Notes: a model not told the origin generated them from the letters alone. A DNA stretch of 46,420 nucleotides from Oxalobacteraceae bacterium (GCA_027490725.1 JAIXXN010000062.1:67007-113426), one strand, 5' to 3'. Numbered from the stretch's first letter, positions 1 to 9,266 are shown. Numbers and translations are program-made.

Positions 1-685
1 GGCCGTGCGTGCCCAGCGAATGGGATTCATCGACGATCAGAACACTGCCGCTACGCTCGGCCAGTTCCACCAGCCCCGCCAGCGGCGCCACACTGCCGTT
101 GGTGCTGTATAGCGCATCGACCGCGATCAGCCCGCGCCCATGGCGCGCCAGCTGCTTGGCCAGATGCGCCAGATCATTATGCAGAAACCCCAGCGCCGGC
201 GCACCGGCCGACTGCGCGCCCTCCCACAGCGAAGCATGCGCCTGCATGTCGAGATACACCGGCACGTCCGGCCCGGCCAAGGTCTGCACCAGCCCCACAT
301 TGGCAGCCCAGCCGGACTGGGTCAGCACACCATCCTGCGCGCCCATCCACTGCGCCAGCCGCTGCTCCAGTGCATGCTGGGCACTACCCTGCTGCAGATA
401 CACGGCCGACATCAGCAATTCGCCCTCGCTCTGCACCAGCGTCGCCAGCTGAGCGTAGCGCAGCGGCGCTTCCCCTGCCAGACACAGGTAATCATTCCCC
501 GCCAGATACACAGCGTTGGCCGGGGTCGGCTGCCAGGCATGGGGATGCTCTCCACCCAGCAATTGTTCGATGCGGGTCACGTAATGCAGATCCATGCGAC
601 GCCTGACAAAATCGGGCATGCACTGTTCGGCGGGCAAAAACTCCTGCAGGGTCTGGGTATTTCTGGGCATATTGATGTACGACAT
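1..685 (-). CDS. jqsA: CAI-1/LAI-1-type autoinducer synthase JqsA (5' part only)
   Basis: PLP-dependent alpha-oxoamine synthase of the CqsA/LqsA group, which condenses an acyl-CoA with an aminobutyrate-type substrate to make an alpha-hydroxyketone signal. The first 228 codons are present; the C-terminal part, with the PLP lysine, lies outside the window. Seen: FLHNDLAHL near residue 165 and the DESHSLGTHG motif at the window edge, both typical of CqsA-like proteins. The ATG at 685 has GGAGGT five bases upstream. It is divergent from a sensor kinase and response regulator, the arrangement of the Janthinobacterium JQS locus. The generic alternative is 8-amino-7-oxononanoate synthase or glycine C-acetyltransferase, which the motifs and neighbours make less likely. 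Confidence 0.88.
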   Translation of the reverse strand, partial: MSYINMPRNTQTLQEFLPAEQCMPDFVRRRMDLHYVTRIEQLLGGEHPHAWQPTPANAVYLAGNDYLCLAGEAPLRYAQLATLVQSEGELLMSAVYLQQGSAQHALEQRLAQWMGAQDGVLTQSGWAANVGLVQTLAGPDVPVYLDMQAHASLWEGAQSAGAPALGFLHNDLAHLAKQLARHGRGLIAVDALYSTNGSVAPLAGLVELAERSGSVLIVDESHSLGTHG

Positions 686-818
686 GGATTACCTCCGCTT
701 GCTTGTTAAAACGATCTCAACAACAACCTTGAGGCAAAAAAAAGACCAACGCTTGACGCTGATCAATTGATGGTTTGATACATTCAAACACGCAACAAAA
801 TACAGCGATGATGTTGGT
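686..818. promoter_or_regulatory. Divergent regulatory region between jqsA and jqsS
   Basis: This 133-base AT-rich gap must hold promoters for both directions. It contains a perfect 10-bp palindrome, ATCAATTGAT, at 762-771. A TTGACG at 753-758 could be a -35 element for jqsS, but no good -10 sits at standard spacing. The palindrome as an operator is inference only. Confidence 0.4.
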
Positions 819-2120
819 TTGACAAAAATCAATCCGACCATGCCGGTACGTTCACCTCCCAGCTGGAAACACGCTCTGCAAGAGCGCTTACAGACTCTGC
901 TGCACTACCATGGCCGCGAGGACCATGCGACGGCGCGCGTGTTACTGCTAGCGAGTATCGGCACGGTAGCGATGCCCCTGTATTACGTGCTCTGGCAGCA
1001 TTTCTTCCCGCAAGAATATGAAACCTTGCCGCTGCGCCTGTTCGGCATTCTGCTCTGTGCGCTGGGGCTGTTCGCGCGCCAGTTCAGCCGCCGCGGGCTG
1101 CACTGCTATCTATTGCTCACCCTCAGCTACATCCTGCCGTTCTTCTTCACCTTCATGTTTCTGATGAACCATGCGTCGGGCGTGTGGAGTGAATCGCTGC
1201 TAATCGGGCTGGTGGTACTGTTCCACTTCGAAACCTCCATCGCGCTGCCCGCCTATCTGGCCGGCACGCTGAGCGCCTGTGTCGCGGCCGCGCTGCTGGG
1301 CGAAAGCGCCGTGCTGCTGAGCCGGCCGGTACTGCAGCAACTACCGATCCACTGGTTCACCATTGCCGTACTGTCTGCGGCTAAAGTGAGTCGCCACATG
1401 CTGGCGCAGGAAAAACTGGCCGGACTGGGGGCGGGTCTGGCTACCGTGGCGCATGAATTGCGCACCCCGCTGACCAGTGTCGATGCCAATGTGCGCGGCC
1501 TGTTGCGCATGTATGGCCAGGGCTTCCGCCGCACCACCGATGAGAAACTGGGCGCCATCGATGCGCTGGGCCGGATCCAGTTCGAAGTACGCCATATGAA
1601 CCACATGATCGACCTGTTTCTGCTCAGCGCCAGCGCCGTGCGGCAAAACCTGCAGCCGGTCGAACAAGTCTCGATGGCGGCCACGGTCGATGCGGTACTG
1701 CAGCGCTACCCGTTTATCAGCGCGGAACAGAAGAAACTGGTGGCGCTGGAATTGCGCGGCAATTTCTATTTTTCCGGCCAGACCGAGCTGGCGGTGGTGG
1801 TGCTCCTCAATTTACTCCGCAATGCCCTGAAGGCCGTACAGCGGGCCGGCAAGGGCCGGGTGCGCATCATCATCGATGGCCAGCATCAGCCGCCACGGCT
1901 GCTGTTCATCGATACCGCCTGCGGCATCGCCGCCCGTCACCTGCCGCAGATCTTTCGCCGCTTCTATTCCCACCCCGCCCATCAGGGGGCCGGGATCGGG
2001 CTGGCCCTGTGCGAAGAAATTCTGCATGCCTGGCATAGCCGGATCCGCTGCACCACGCGCGAAAGCGCCTACACCATCTTCATTCTGGAATTTCCCGTGT
2101 CGTCCCCACTCACAAGGTAA
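819..2120 (+). CDS. jqsS: Sensor histidine kinase JqsS (CqsS/LqsS-like, non-hybrid)
   Basis: Membrane histidine kinase that should sense the alpha-hydroxyketone made by the divergent synthase. Residues about 40-190 form several hydrophobic segments (roughly six helices), as in CqsS. The H-box VAHELRTPL puts the phospho-accepting histidine at residue 212. The catalytic domain has an N-box (NLLRNALKAV), FIDTACGI and GAGIGLALC. The protein stops after the ATPase domain, so the receiver fused in Vibrio CqsS is absent; a separate regulator follows three bases later. The start is uncertain: TTG at 819 or in-frame ATG at 840, neither with a clear Shine-Dalgarno. Confidence 0.87.
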   Translation: MTKINPTMPVRSPPSWKHALQERLQTLLHYHGREDHATARVLLLASIGTVAMPLYYVLWQHFFPQEYETLPLRLFGILLCALGLFARQFSRRGLHCYLLLTLSYILPFFFTFMFLMNHASGVWSESLLIGLVVLFHFETSIALPAYLAGTLSACVAAALLGESAVLLSRPVLQQLPIHWFTIAVLSAAKVSRHMLAQEKLAGLGAGLATVAHELRTPLTSVDANVRGLLRMYGQGFRRTTDEKLGAIDALGRIQFEVRHMNHMIDLFLLSASAVRQNLQPVEQVSMAATVDAVLQRYPFISAEQKKLVALELRGNFYFSGQTELAVVVLLNLLRNALKAVQRAGKGRVRIIIDGQHQPPRLLFIDTACGIAARHLPQIFRRFYSHPAHQGAGIGLALCEEILHAWHSRIRCTTRESAYTIFILEFPVSSPLTR

Positions 2121-2123
2121 GCC

Positions 2124-3134
2124 ATGCAGCTGCAGGTGTATACCCATCCGACTCTCACCGTGCTGGTCGACGACAGCGCCTCGTTTCTGCGCAGCCTGTC
2201 GTTCCAGCTCGATCCCCTGTTTCCCAGTCTGAGCTTTAGCGATCCCGGCGCGGCCCTGCAGTGGCTGCGCCGCGAACCGCCACCCGACAGTGTGCCACTG
2301 CACGTGAATTTCGATCTGCAGAATCAGGCCGCCGATCTGTGCAACGTGGCCTTCAATATCGAACATATCTACCGCATCTGCGAGCAGCGCCAGCGTCACG
2401 CCACGCCGTCCGTGGTGGTGGTCGATTACTCGATGCCGCAAATGAACGGGCTGGAATTCTGCCGTGCCATCGCCCACCTGCCCTGCAAGAAGATCCTGTT
2501 CACTGGCGCGGCCGACGAAAAAATCGCCGTCAGTGCCTTCAATAGTGGCCTGATCCACCGCTACATCCGCAAAAGCAGCCTGCACGCACTGGATCTACTG
2601 GAGCAGGAAATCCGCACCCTGCAGCGTGCTTATTTCGACGACCGCGAAGACACCTTGCGCGACCTGCTGCTACTCCACCACTACCATTTTCTGGCCGATC
2701 CGGTACTGGCCAGACTGATCGCCTCGCTGAGTACCAGACTGGGCATCGTCGAGCACTACATCTTTCCCAATCCGAGCGGCATACTGCTGCTGGACCAGCA
2801 TGGCAAAGCCAGCCTGCTCATGATAGAAACAGCCGAGGGCATGCTGGCCCAGTATGAAATGGCGCGCGACAGCGATGCGCCGCCCGCGCTCCAGCAAGCC
2901 TTGCTGGAGAAACGAGTGCTGCCATTTTTTCATGATCCCGATAGCGATGGCATGTACAGCCCGCGGGTGGGCGCCAACTGGCACCGCTACTGCGCTGCGG
3001 CGCAAGTCTGTCAGGGGCGACAGACCTATTACTGGGCCCTGTTCGATCTGCCGGCACACTATTTTCACCAGCGTCCGTACGCCTATGCGGATTTTCTGCG
3101 AGAGCGCCGCAGTCTGGCTTGCGACCTGGCCTAG
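2124..3134 (+). CDS. jqsR: Response regulator JqsR with non-DNA-binding output domain
   Basis: 336-residue partner of the upstream kinase, starting three bases after its stop. Receiver domain: acidic pair D16/D17, phospho-acceptor D101 in VDYSMPQMNG, T127 in LFTGAAD and K150. About 35 extra residues lie between the acidic pair and D101 compared with a compact receiver. The C-terminal half (from about residue 165) shows no helix-turn-helix, GGDEF or kinase motif; it contains EHYIFPNPSG and a long conserved-looking region, as expected for LqsR/JqsR-type output domains. How it signals is not evident from sequence. Confidence 0.85.
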   Translation: MQLQVYTHPTLTVLVDDSASFLRSLSFQLDPLFPSLSFSDPGAALQWLRREPPPDSVPLHVNFDLQNQAADLCNVAFNIEHIYRICEQRQRHATPSVVVVDYSMPQMNGLEFCRAIAHLPCKKILFTGAADEKIAVSAFNSGLIHRYIRKSSLHALDLLEQEIRTLQRAYFDDREDTLRDLLLLHHYHFLADPVLARLIASLSTRLGIVEHYIFPNPSGILLLDQHGKASLLMIETAEGMLAQYEMARDSDAPPALQQALLEKRVLPFFHDPDSDGMYSPRVGANWHRYCAAAQVCQGRQTYYWALFDLPAHYFHQRPYAYADFLRERRSLACDLA

Positions 3135-3230
3135 CGCGCCGTTGCCGCCACACCAGGCACGCAGCCGGACCCGATACGGGCGGCGGCCCAAGGCCTGCTA
3201 GCTGCTATCGGCTGTCGGCTGTCGGCGCCG

Positions 3231-5768
3231 TCAGGCTTCGCGCAAGGTCTGCAACGGCGGCTGACGCAGCACATTGCGCAAGCCCAGCCAGCCACCGGCG
3301 ATGGCGCACAGTGCACCGGCCAGCAAACCGATCAGCCAGACCGAGGGACTGAAACTCCAGGCAAATTTGAACTGGTAAGTTGCCAGTGACCAGCCCATTG
3401 CTGCGGCCGCCGTGGCCGCCAGCACTCCGGCCAGCGCCCCCACCAGCGAAAATTCGATCAGCTGCGCCTGCGCCAGTTGCCGGCGGGTCGCCCCCAGCGC
3501 GCGCAGCAAGGCCGCTTCGCGGGTGCGCTCGTCCTGTGAACCCATCAGCGCGGCATACAGCACCAGCAAGCCGGAAGCGAGCGTGAAGATGAACAGGAAC
3601 TCCACCGCCGTCACCACCTGATCGAGCACCTGCTGCACTTGCTGCAGCAAGGCCCCCACATCGACAATCGTCAGATTCGGATAGTCGCGCGTCAGGCCAT
3701 TCATCAGCGTGCTCTGCTGGGGCGGCAGGTGAAAGGCGGTAATCCAGCTTTGCGAGACATCGGTCACGGCGGCAGGATTGAGAATCACGAAGAAATTGAC
3801 CCGCATCGAGCCCCACTCCAGCTTGCGCAGACTGGTAATGGTCGCTTCCACCGGCGCGCCGGCAATCTCAAAGCGCAACTTGTCGCCGAGCTTCCACTTC
3901 AGGGTTTTGGCGATGCCCTCTTCCACCGATGCTTCCGGCCCGCTGGCTGGCTGGGCAAACCACTGACCAGCCGTGATCCGGTTCTCGGCCTGCATCTGCG
4001 CCATGGTCGACAGATTGAACTCGCGCTCGGCCAGGTTGCGCGCCCGTTCTTCCGTGTAAGTCTCGGCCGTCACGGTCACGCCATTCACCGCCGTCAGCCG
4101 GCCACGGATCATCGGATACTGGGGCGCATAGTGCACCCCGGCCGCCTGCAGGCGGCGCGCAATATCGGCCGCCTGTTCCGGCTGGATGTTAATGATGAAG
4201 CGGTTCGGTGCATCTGCCGGGGTGGCGTTGCGCCAGGCCGTCATCAGGTCGCCACGCACCACCGACAGCACCAGCAGTGCCATCAGTCCCAGTGCCAGCG
4301 CGACGATCTGCACCAGCGTCGCGCTCGGGCGGCGCTGCAGCGAGGTGATCGCAAAGCGCCAGCTCTGATGAAAGCCCAGACCACGCAAGGGCTGCAGTGC
4401 GGCCAGCGCGGCCCAGCCCACCAGCGCGAACAGCCCGAAAGCGGCGCCAAAACCCAGCGCCGTGTACAAGGCCAGCCAGACGTCGCTGGCCTGCCAGAGC
4501 AGCAAGGCGCAGAAGCCGCCCAGCCCCAGCCCGTAAGTCGCCAGCGCCGCCACCTGCGGCGCATCCTGCTCGCGCCGGATCACGCGGTTATGGGGAACCT
4601 TGCGCAACTGCAGAATCGGCGGTAGTGCAAAACCGGCCAGCAACAGCATGCCGCTGGCCAGCCCCTGCAGCGCCGGATAGATGCTTGGCGCCGGCAAGCT
4701 AGTGCCGACCAGCTTGCCCAGCACCTCCAGCAAAACATAGTGTGCGCCATAGCCGATCATGACCCCGGCGGCACTGCCGGCCAGCCCCACCAGCAGGAAT
4801 TCCAGCAGATACAGCTGACTTACCTGAGGCTGGGTCAATCCCAGACAGCGCAACATCGCCACTGCATCCAGATGGCGTTGCATGAAGCGGCGTGCCGCCA
4901 TGGCCACCGCCAGCGCTGCCAGCAGCGCCGACAGCAGCCCTACCAGTGCCAGAAAGCGGTCGGCCCGCTCCAGCGTGGCACGCATTTCACCGCGGCCGTT
5001 TTCCAGCGATTCGATCCGCACGCCCTTGATGTTCTGCGAGCTGATCTGTTCCTGCACCCACGCGCCGAACTGCTTGGCCGCGCCAGTGGCGCGCCCGCCG
5101 TCCGGCTCGGCCACCAGCAAGCGATAGCTGACACGCGAACCGGGCTGGATCAGATTCGTGGCCGGCAGATCGGCCAGTGCCAGCATCACGCGCGGTGCGA
5201 AGGCCAGGAAATTCGCCCCCCGGTCCGGCTCGGCCGCGATCAGTTGCGCGATCGTGAATCGCTGGTCACCCAGCTGGATCTGTGCACCCACCCGGGTATT
5301 CAGGCTGCCCAGCAAGGCAGCATCGAGCCATACCGTGCCCGGTGCCGGTGCCGCTTGCGCGGCCTGCCCCTGTCCCTGTTCCGCCTCCAGCATATCGCGC
5401 GTCACGCGCACTTTGCCGCGCAGCGGATAGGCCGGCGTGACCGCTTTCAGTGCTGCCAGCACGGCGTTCGATTGTTCGCCCTCGCCGGTCTGTGCCATGC
5501 TGGGGAAGCTGACCGTCTCGGCCACCAGCAAGCCTTGCCGCAAGGCCTCGGCGCGCCAGGCCGGATTGAGCGGCAAATCGCCGCTCACCACCACATCGGC
5601 GCCCAGCAACTGCCGGGCATCGCGTTCCAGACCGCCGCGCAGACGGTCGATGAAGAAACCGGTGGCCGACAAAGCCGCCACCGCCACAGTCAGGGCGATC
5701 AGCAGAAACCGCAACTGGCCGGCACGCCAGTCGCGCGCCGTCATTTTCAGGGCAAGAGCGAGGATCAT
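3231..5768 (-). CDS. FtsX-like ABC transporter permease (YbbP type)
   Basis: 845-residue inner-membrane permease of the YbbP/MacB-like class, usually paired with a YbbA-type ATPase for export or lipoprotein-related functions. Visible: TM1 around residues 20-40, a periplasmic region to about 255, a first TM cluster about 265-450, a second periplasmic region, and a last three-helix FtsX block from about 715 containing GSQDERTREAALLRALGATR, the coupling helix typical of FtsX domains. The ATG at 5768 lies three bases after the deaminase stop, so the two are probably co-transcribed. No ATP-binding partner gene occurs in the window; it must be supplied from elsewhere. Confidence 0.85.
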   Translation of the reverse strand: MILALALKMTARDWRAGQLRFLLIALTVAVAALSATGFFIDRLRGGLERDARQLLGADVVVSGDLPLNPAWRAEALRQGLLVAETVSFPSMAQTGEGEQSNAVLAALKAVTPAYPLRGKVRVTRDMLEAEQGQGQAAQAAPAPGTVWLDAALLGSLNTRVGAQIQLGDQRFTIAQLIAAEPDRGANFLAFAPRVMLALADLPATNLIQPGSRVSYRLLVAEPDGGRATGAAKQFGAWVQEQISSQNIKGVRIESLENGRGEMRATLERADRFLALVGLLSALLAALAVAMAARRFMQRHLDAVAMLRCLGLTQPQVSQLYLLEFLLVGLAGSAAGVMIGYGAHYVLLEVLGKLVGTSLPAPSIYPALQGLASGMLLLAGFALPPILQLRKVPHNRVIRREQDAPQVAALATYGLGLGGFCALLLWQASDVWLALYTALGFGAAFGLFALVGWAALAALQPLRGLGFHQSWRFAITSLQRRPSATLVQIVALALGLMALLVLSVVRGDLMTAWRNATPADAPNRFIINIQPEQAADIARRLQAAGVHYAPQYPMIRGRLTAVNGVTVTAETYTEERARNLAEREFNLSTMAQMQAENRITAGQWFAQPASGPEASVEEGIAKTLKWKLGDKLRFEIAGAPVEATITSLRKLEWGSMRVNFFVILNPAAVTDVSQSWITAFHLPPQQSTLMNGLTRDYPNLTIVDVGALLQQVQQVLDQVVTAVEFLFIFTLASGLLVLYAALMGSQDERTREAALLRALGATRRQLAQAQLIEFSLVGALAGVLAATAAAAMGWSLATYQFKFAWSFSPSVWLIGLLAGALCAIAGGWLGLRNVLRQPPLQTLREA

Positions 5769-5771
5769 GGC

Positions 5772-6779
5772 TTACAGGGCGGCGAAATAGGCATCGACTT
5801 CGGCGAGAAAGGCCTGCTTCTGCGCGGCGGGCAGGAAGGCGGCTTCGAAACTATTGCGGGCGAGTCGCTGGGCATGATGCAGTCCCAGCGGCAAAGCCTC
5901 GAACGCCGCTTCGAAGTTGGCATTCATATAGCCACCGAAATAGGCCGGATCATCCGAATTCACGGTCGCCATGATGCCGGCGTCCAGCAAGCTCAGCAGG
6001 TTATGCTGGGACATCTCGTCAAATACGCACAACTTGACGTTCGACAATGGGCACACCGTCAGTGCGATCTGCTGCTGCGCCAGTCGCTGCACCAGCGCAG
6101 CGTCTTCCGTGCAGCGCACGCCATGATCGATGCGTTCCACCTGCAGGGTATCGAGCGCCGTGCTGATGTAGGCCGGCGGTCCTTCTTCGCCCGCATGGGC
6201 CACCAGATGAAAGCCCAGCTCTTTGCAGCGGGCAAACACGCGGGCAAATTTTTCCGGCGGATTGCCGCGTTCGGACGAATCCAGCCCGATGCCGATAAAT
6301 TTGTCGCGGTGCGGCAGTGCCGCTTCCAGCGTGGCAAACGCGTCCTCTTCCGACAGATGCCGCAGGAAACTCAGAATCAGCGTGGCCGATACGGGGCTGT
6401 CCTGACAGGCACGGTAAATGCCATCGATCACCACCTGCATCGGTACACCGCGCGCCGTGTGGGTTTGCGGATCGAAAAAGATTTCTGCATGACGCACCTG
6501 ATCGGCCGCTGCACGTTGCAGATAGGCCGCCGTCATATCATAGAAATCCTGCTCGGTGAGCAACACGCTGGCACCCGCATAATAAATATCGAGGAAGGAT
6601 TGCAGATCTGTAAAAGCATAGGCGGCGCGCAAGGCTTCCACGCTGGGATAGGCGAGCGCCACCTGATTGCGCTGCGCCAGCGCAAAAATCAACTCCGGTT
6701 CCAGTGATCCCTCGATGTGGATATGCAGTTCGGCTTTCGGCATCTGCTGCACGATCGTGCGCAATGGTGGGGTCAACAT
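5772..6779 (-). CDS. Adenosine deaminase family protein, adenine deaminase-like
   Basis: 335-residue purine deaminase of PF00962, hydrolysing the 6-amino group with a metal ion. Metal and catalytic motifs: HIHIEGSLEP (H19, H21), AHAGEEGPP, RIDHGVRCTED, CPLSNVKLCV and VNSDDPAYFGGY. The CPLSNVKL and DDPAYFGGY forms match the fungal/bacterial adenine deaminase branch better than classical adenosine deaminase (which tends to CPTSN and TDDP), so adenine is the likelier substrate; this is inference from motif form. Start chosen at ATG 6779, preceding the first metal ligands by 18 residues. It is followed by the ABC permease gene. Confidence 0.86.
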   Translation of the reverse strand: MLTPPLRTIVQQMPKAELHIHIEGSLEPELIFALAQRNQVALAYPSVEALRAAYAFTDLQSFLDIYYAGASVLLTEQDFYDMTAAYLQRAAADQVRHAEIFFDPQTHTARGVPMQVVIDGIYRACQDSPVSATLILSFLRHLSEEDAFATLEAALPHRDKFIGIGLDSSERGNPPEKFARVFARCKELGFHLVAHAGEEGPPAYISTALDTLQVERIDHGVRCTEDAALVQRLAQQQIALTVCPLSNVKLCVFDEMSQHNLLSLLDAGIMATVNSDDPAYFGGYMNANFEAAFEALPLGLHHAQRLARNSFEAAFLPAAQKQAFLAEVDAYFAAL

Positions 6780-6900
6780 GGTCGGTGCTCCTGTCGCGGA
6801 ATGGGAATGAGAATAAGAATAGAGACATCTTAGCGCAAGCTGCCGCAGTGCGTCAGAAGCGCCCCGCTAGCCCAGCCCTATGCTCCGTTTGCGCTGCGAT

Positions 6901-6946
6901 CAGCAAGCGCCGCGCAAGCGTGCTACTGTGGCAGCAAGCGCCGCGC
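6901..6946. repeat. 15-bp direct repeat pair upstream of prkA
   Basis: CAGCAAGCGCCGCGC occurs exactly at 6901-6915 and 6932-6946, with start points 31 bases apart (about three helical turns). It sits about 65 bases upstream of the -10 of the putative prkA promoter. Function unknown; an activator site is possible. Confidence 0.6.
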
Positions 6947-6980
6947 TGACTGGCTGACGAATTAGCACACGACAATTATT

Positions 6981-7009
6981 TTGACTTCCGTATCCAATAG
7001 CGCAATAAT
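6981..7009 (+). promoter_or_regulatory. Sigma70-like promoter for prkA
   Basis: TTGACT at 6981-6986 and AATAAT at 7004-7009 are separated by exactly 17 bases; each hexamer matches 5 of 6 consensus positions. Transcription would start near 7016, giving a leader of about 200 bases before prkA. Confidence 0.6.
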
Positions 7010-7215
7010 CAATTTCACAAACGTAAGAAGCATTACGCACCACACATATAAGCCGTCCGGCAATAAAGCCAGCTCAACGATACGGGCAATCCGTGTCACA
7101 CACAGAAGCTGGCCAGAAGAAAAATAAGATCAGAATGGGTAGGCTACGTTCAGGGCCCATGCCGCATAGCCGGCATGCTGCAACCAGTCGGTTAACCTTT
7201 GATAAGGGAACTACG

Positions 7216-9138
7216 ATGACCATTTTTGACAACTACGCCGCGCGTTACGAACGCACCCGGGAAGAAGAGATGTCGATGAAGGAATATCTCGACCTCTGCA
7301 AAAAGGATAAGCTGACCTATGCCAGCGCGCCGGAACGCATGCTGGCAGCCATCGGCGAACCGACGCTGGTCGACACCCGCAACGACACCCGGCTATCCCG
7401 CATCTTCGCCAACAAAGTCATCAAGATCTACCCGGCCTTCCGCGAGTTCTACGGCACCGAGGAAGTCATCGAACAGGTAGTGTCCTACTTCCGCCATGCG
7501 GCGCAGGGACTGGAAGAGCGCAAGCAGATCCTTTATCTGCTGGGGCCGGTTGGCGGGGGCAAATCGTCGATTGCGGAAAAACTCAAATCACTGATGGAGC
7601 ACGTGCCCTTCTATTGCCTGAAAGGCTCGCCCGTCAACGAGTCGCCGCTGGGTCTGTTTAACGAAGAAGAAGATGGCACCCTGCTGGAAGAAGATTACGG
7701 CATCCCGCGCCGCTATCTGCGCACCATCCCTAGTCCGTGGGCCGTCAAGCGCCTGCATGAATTCAATGGCGACATCAACCAGTTCCGGGTGGTGCGACGC
7801 TACCCTTCGGTATTGAAACAGGTAGCGATTTCCAAGACCGAACCGGGTGACGAAAACAATCAGGACATTTCCTCACTGGTGGGCAAGGTCGATATCCGCA
7901 AGCTGGAAGATTATTCACAGGATGATCCCGATGCCTACAGCTATTCGGGCGGCCTGTGTCTGGCCAATCAGGGTCTGATGGAGTTCGTGGAAATGTTCAA
8001 GGCGCCAATCAAGGTGCTGCATCCGCTGCTGACGGCCACCCAGGAAGGCAACTACAAGGGCACGGAAGGCTTCGGGGCGATCCCCTTCGAAGGCATTATT
8101 CTGGCCCACTCCAATGAATCGGAGTGGAAAACCTTCAAAAACAACCGCAATAACGAAGCCTTCCTTGACCGCATCTACATCGTCAAAGTGCCCTACTGCC
8201 TGCGCGTCACCGACGAAATCAAGATTTACGACAAACTGATTGCCCACTCTTCGCTGGCGCAAGCCCCCTGCGCACCGGGCACGCTCAGGATGATGGCCCA
8301 GTTTGCCATTTTGTCGCGCCTGAAAGATCCGGAAAACTCGAGCATCTTCAGCAAAATGCTGGTCTACGATGGCGAAAACCTCAAGGACACCGACCCCAAG
8401 GCCAAGTCCATGCACGAGTACGTCGACTATGCGGGCGTGGACGAAGGCATGAATGGGCTATCGACCCGCTTCGCCTTCAAGATCCTGTCAAAAGTCTTTA
8501 ACTTCGATAATTCCGAAGTGGCGGCCAATCCCGTGCACCTGCTGTACGTGCTGGAACAGCAGGTCGAACGCGAACAGTTCCCGCCTGAAACGGAACAGCG
8601 CTACTTCTCGTATATCAAGGAACATCTGGCGCAGCGCTATGTCGAATTCATCGGCAAGGAAATCCAGACCGCGTATCTGGAAAGCTATTCCGAATACGGC
8701 CAGAATATTTTCGACCGCTACGTGACGTTTGCCGACTTCTGGATACAGGATCAGGAATACCGCGATCCCGATACGGGTGAAAGCTTCGATCGCGAATCGC
8801 TGAACAGCGAGCTGGAGAAGATCGAGAAACCGGCGGGCATTTCCAATCCCAAGGATTTCCGCAACGAGATCGTCAACTTCGGCCTGCGCGCGCGGGCTAA
8901 CAATGGCGGCAAGAATCCGGCCTGGACCAGCTACGAGAAATTCCGCAGCGTGATCGAGAAGAAGATGTTCTCGAACACGGAAGAATTGCTGCCGGTGATT
9001 TCCTTCAATGCCAAGGCCAGCGCCGAAGATGCCAACAAGCATGCAGACTTCGTGGCGCGCATGGTGGAAAAAGGCTATACGGCAAAACAGGTGCGGCTGT
9101 TATGCGAGTGGTATCTGCGGGTCCGCAAATCGTCCTAG
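7216..9138 (+). CDS. prkA: Serine protein kinase PrkA
   Basis: 640-residue cytosolic PrkA (E. coli YeaG is of near-identical length). N-terminal AAA+ ATPase module with Walker A GPVGGGKSS near residue 110; the C-terminal region corresponds to the PrkA kinase-like domain. The start at ATG 7216 is preferred over the longer open frame from 7093: AAGGGA lies seven bases upstream and the protein then begins MTIFDNYAARYERTREEEM, the usual PrkA start. First gene of the conserved prkA-yeaH-spoVR cluster, linked in enterics to nitrogen starvation and stationary-phase physiology. Confidence 0.95.
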   Translation: MTIFDNYAARYERTREEEMSMKEYLDLCKKDKLTYASAPERMLAAIGEPTLVDTRNDTRLSRIFANKVIKIYPAFREFYGTEEVIEQVVSYFRHAAQGLEERKQILYLLGPVGGGKSSIAEKLKSLMEHVPFYCLKGSPVNESPLGLFNEEEDGTLLEEDYGIPRRYLRTIPSPWAVKRLHEFNGDINQFRVVRRYPSVLKQVAISKTEPGDENNQDISSLVGKVDIRKLEDYSQDDPDAYSYSGGLCLANQGLMEFVEMFKAPIKVLHPLLTATQEGNYKGTEGFGAIPFEGIILAHSNESEWKTFKNNRNNEAFLDRIYIVKVPYCLRVTDEIKIYDKLIAHSSLAQAPCAPGTLRMMAQFAILSRLKDPENSSIFSKMLVYDGENLKDTDPKAKSMHEYVDYAGVDEGMNGLSTRFAFKILSKVFNFDNSEVAANPVHLLYVLEQQVEREQFPPETEQRYFSYIKEHLAQRYVEFIGKEIQTAYLESYSEYGQNIFDRYVTFADFWIQDQEYRDPDTGESFDRESLNSELEKIEKPAGISNPKDFRNEIVNFGLRARANNGGKNPAWTSYEKFRSVIEKKMFSNTEELLPVISFNAKASAEDANKHADFVARMVEKGYTAKQVRLLCEWYLRVRKSS

Positions 9139-9266
9139 TTCAGGCGCGCGCAGGCAGCAAGCTGGTAGCCAGGCAGGCCGCAGGGCATCAGCGGCAAACA
9201 CAGCATTAGCACGGCGGCTGCCCGTCAGCACCGGCTGGCAGCCGCAACTTCGTAGCAGGAGGCCAA

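Larger units (their letters stand above)
6780..7215. other. Intergenic region between the deaminase gene and prkA
   Basis: 436 bases without a supported gene. It contains an exact 15-bp direct repeat (CAGCAAGCGCCGCGC) at 6901-6915 and 6932-6946, a good sigma70-like promoter at 6981-7009, and a roughly 200-base untranslated leader before prkA. An open frame extends upstream of prkA to 7093 but has no ribosome-binding site and no recognisable sequence. Confidence 0.7.

Noticed and set aside
4740..6707. 655-codon plus-strand open frame
   Set aside because: It lies antisense to the permease and deaminase genes, has low-complexity H/Q/R-rich composition typical of reversed GC-rich coding sequence, and no recognisable domain.
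7093..7215. Longer PrkA N-terminus
   Set aside because: The extra 41 residues have no ribosome-binding site and do not belong to the PrkA family length; ATG 7216 does.
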